DNA from: JAHJDR01 sp964609965
GTDB taxonomy: Bacteria; UBA10199; JADGCS01
DNA: 42,106 nucleotides
NCBI GenBank assembly: GCA_964609965.1
Contig: CAZSTS010000021.1
Span: 1 to 42,106, forward strand
Direction of reading: 5' to 3'
How positions within the stretch are numbered: position 1 is the first letter of the stretch; each line of letters opens with the position of its first letter. Under the pieces are notes generated by a model. The model searched no databases. It was given only the letters and a program-made list of their open reading frames with translations, and had not been told where the DNA came from. The position numbers and the translations under genes are program-made. Positions 41,332 through 42,106 of the stretch are shown here, one piece after another.

Positions 41332-41565
41332 GGTCCTCCTGGCCTTTTTTTATTAATAGCAAATCATTATGCATGTTTTGTGCCATCATCTATTATAATT
41401 TATATATTGATTTTACTGCTCTTTATATCTTGAAAAACTCTTTTGAATTGAAAACTGTTTTAATTTTTTTACTACCCTGCCCAAATTCTTAAACACATCA
41501 AACCCTTTGATTTCAAAGACTGCAGAAAACCTGAATAATATCAGCCAAGCTCTTTTTTATGAAAC
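41332..41565. other. AT-rich region upstream of the small Cys-tailed protein
   Basis: Gene-free and AT-rich. A TATTATAAT stretch near 41390 could be a -10 box but has no clear partner. No hairpins of note. It would hold any enhancer sites for the sigma-54 promoter that follows; no CCGTCA motifs are present. Confidence 0.35.
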
Positions 41566-41581
41566 TGGCATGGGGTTTGCT
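41566..41581 (+). promoter_or_regulatory. Sigma-54 promoter of the small Cys-tailed protein
   Basis: TGGCATGGGGTTTGCT fits TGGCACG-N4-TTGCW at all but one position, with correct GG/GC spacing. Predicted start near 41593, about 40 nt before the ATG. Confidence 0.8.
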
Positions 41582-41631
41582 TAAGAAGTTAGCAGTAATA
41601 TTTTATAAATAAACTTTAATAGGAGGAAATA

Positions 41632-42063
41632 ATGTTTGTAACTTTAACAAGTGCCACAGGAACAGAGTCTGTATATAACAAAGAAGATTTTGGATTGAAT
41701 TTTGATGTTTCAGATAAAACAACACAAATTCAACCTGATCAATATTTAGAAACTGCTCAGGGAGAACAAGCAAGAACACTTGAGCTTAGGCTTGATTCTA
41801 ATTCACAATCTACACATGTGCTATTGGCAGATAATAGCAGCCCCCCAAAGAAAGCTACACCCCACCGCACAGCAGCTGAAATAGAAGCTGCAAGAGCAGC
41901 TGAAGCTGAAAGGATAGCAGAGGCAGAGAGAAGAGCAGAGGCCGAAAGACGCGCTGAAGCAGCAAGAAAAGCTGCAGCTCAACGCGCCCAAACAAGCGCA
42001 GGTGGAGGCTGTGGATGTAGTAGTTGTGTTGGAACAGACATCACCATACAAGGGGGAGTGTAA
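41632..42063 (+). CDS. Small Ala/Glu/Arg-rich protein with Cys-rich tail
   Basis: Unrecognised 143-residue protein. Residues 1-75 are polar and Thr/Asn-rich without a signal peptide or membrane helix; 76-125 form a highly charged helix of repeating AEAERRAEAERRAEAARKAA type, probably a coiled coil; the end is GGGCGCSSCVGT followed by a polar tail (DITIQGGV). The ribosome site AGGAGG is ideal and a sigma-54 promoter lies about 50 nt upstream, so it is likely strongly but conditionally expressed. The Cys cluster could bind metal, form cross-links or be the modified core of a peptide precursor; no maturation gene is visible before the window ends. Function is open. Confidence 0.75.
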   Translation: MFVTLTSATGTESVYNKEDFGLNFDVSDKTTQIQPDQYLETAQGEQARTLELRLDSNSQSTHVLLADNSSPPKKATPHRTAAEIEAARAAEAERIAEAERRAEAERRAEAARKAAAQRAQTSAGGGCGCSSCVGTDITIQGGV

Positions 42064-42089
42064 ATAATTTTGTGTAATTGGCCAAAATG

Positions 42090-42105
42090 AGGGATGAGAG
42101 TCCCT
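42090..42105 (+). terminator. Short hairpin AGGGA...TCCCT at window end
   Basis: AGGGA and TCCCT pair around TGAGAG, 27 nt after the stop. The window ends here, so a T-tract cannot be checked. Confidence 0.25.
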
Positions 42106-42106
42106 A

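Overview
The window is a low-GC (roughly 40% by eye) stretch of a Gram-negative bacterial chromosome, most likely from a deltaproteobacterial or related lineage. This rests on lipoproteins with lipobox signals, giant surface proteins built of MopE-type Cys/Asp metal-binding repeats and FG-GAP blades, sigma-54 promoters with an NtrC-type regulator, several two-component proteins, and a genome loaded with dispersed palindromic repeats. No rRNA or marker gene fixes the taxonomy, so the lineage is an inference.

Layout. 1-7200: palindromic repeat array, metF, a lipoprotein, tRNA-Leu(GAG), then the glycolytic operon gapA-pgk-tpiA-secG (minus strand) ending in that tRNA, the same secG/tRNA-Leu order as in E. 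coli. 7200-12000: a second palindrome array, then leuC and leuD, separated by a lipoprotein gene on the other strand that is a paralogue of the first one. 12060-19200: tRNA-Ser(GCT), a single-domain response regulator, an AGCS-type Na+/amino-acid symporter, a class I glutamine amidotransferase, an HtrA-type protease, an exported PEGA-like/TPR-like protein and a DUF1015 protein. 19400-26600: a signalling block with a sigma-54 promoter, an NtrC-type activator, a 66-residue stand-alone DHp-like protein, a PfkB-TrpF-like fusion, a periplasmic binding protein and a hybrid histidine kinase. 26600-31700: accessory genes (carbon-nitrogen hydrolase, AAA_14/DUF4143 ATPase, Asp/Glu racemase, a paired YdcZ-type transporter, four-helix-bundle protein) separated by hairpin elements. 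32100-38820: two convergent giant repeat proteins (1450 aa MopE/FG-GAP protein and 774 aa lipoprotein). 39270-42106: another hairpin element, a RAYT transposase/histidine-kinase chimera with a perfect REP hairpin, and a sigma-54-driven small Ala-rich protein with a Cys-rich tail.

How it fits together. The housekeeping genes (glycolysis, secretion, leucine and folate metabolism) are ordinary. The unusual content is (1) a family of 180-250 bp dispersed elements that fold end to end into long imperfect hairpins whose arms change together between copies; (2) a histidine-kinase core present twice with unrelated N-termini, once behind a periplasmic sensor and once behind a truncated RAYT, with dispersed repeats sitting in frame in the interdomain linkers; (3) three good sigma-54 promoters, driving an NtrC-type regulator, a surface lipoprotein and a small Cys-tailed protein; (4) a PfkB-TrpF-like fusion lacking the usual catalytic Cys; and (5) an isolated DHp-like domain beside the NtrC-type regulator.
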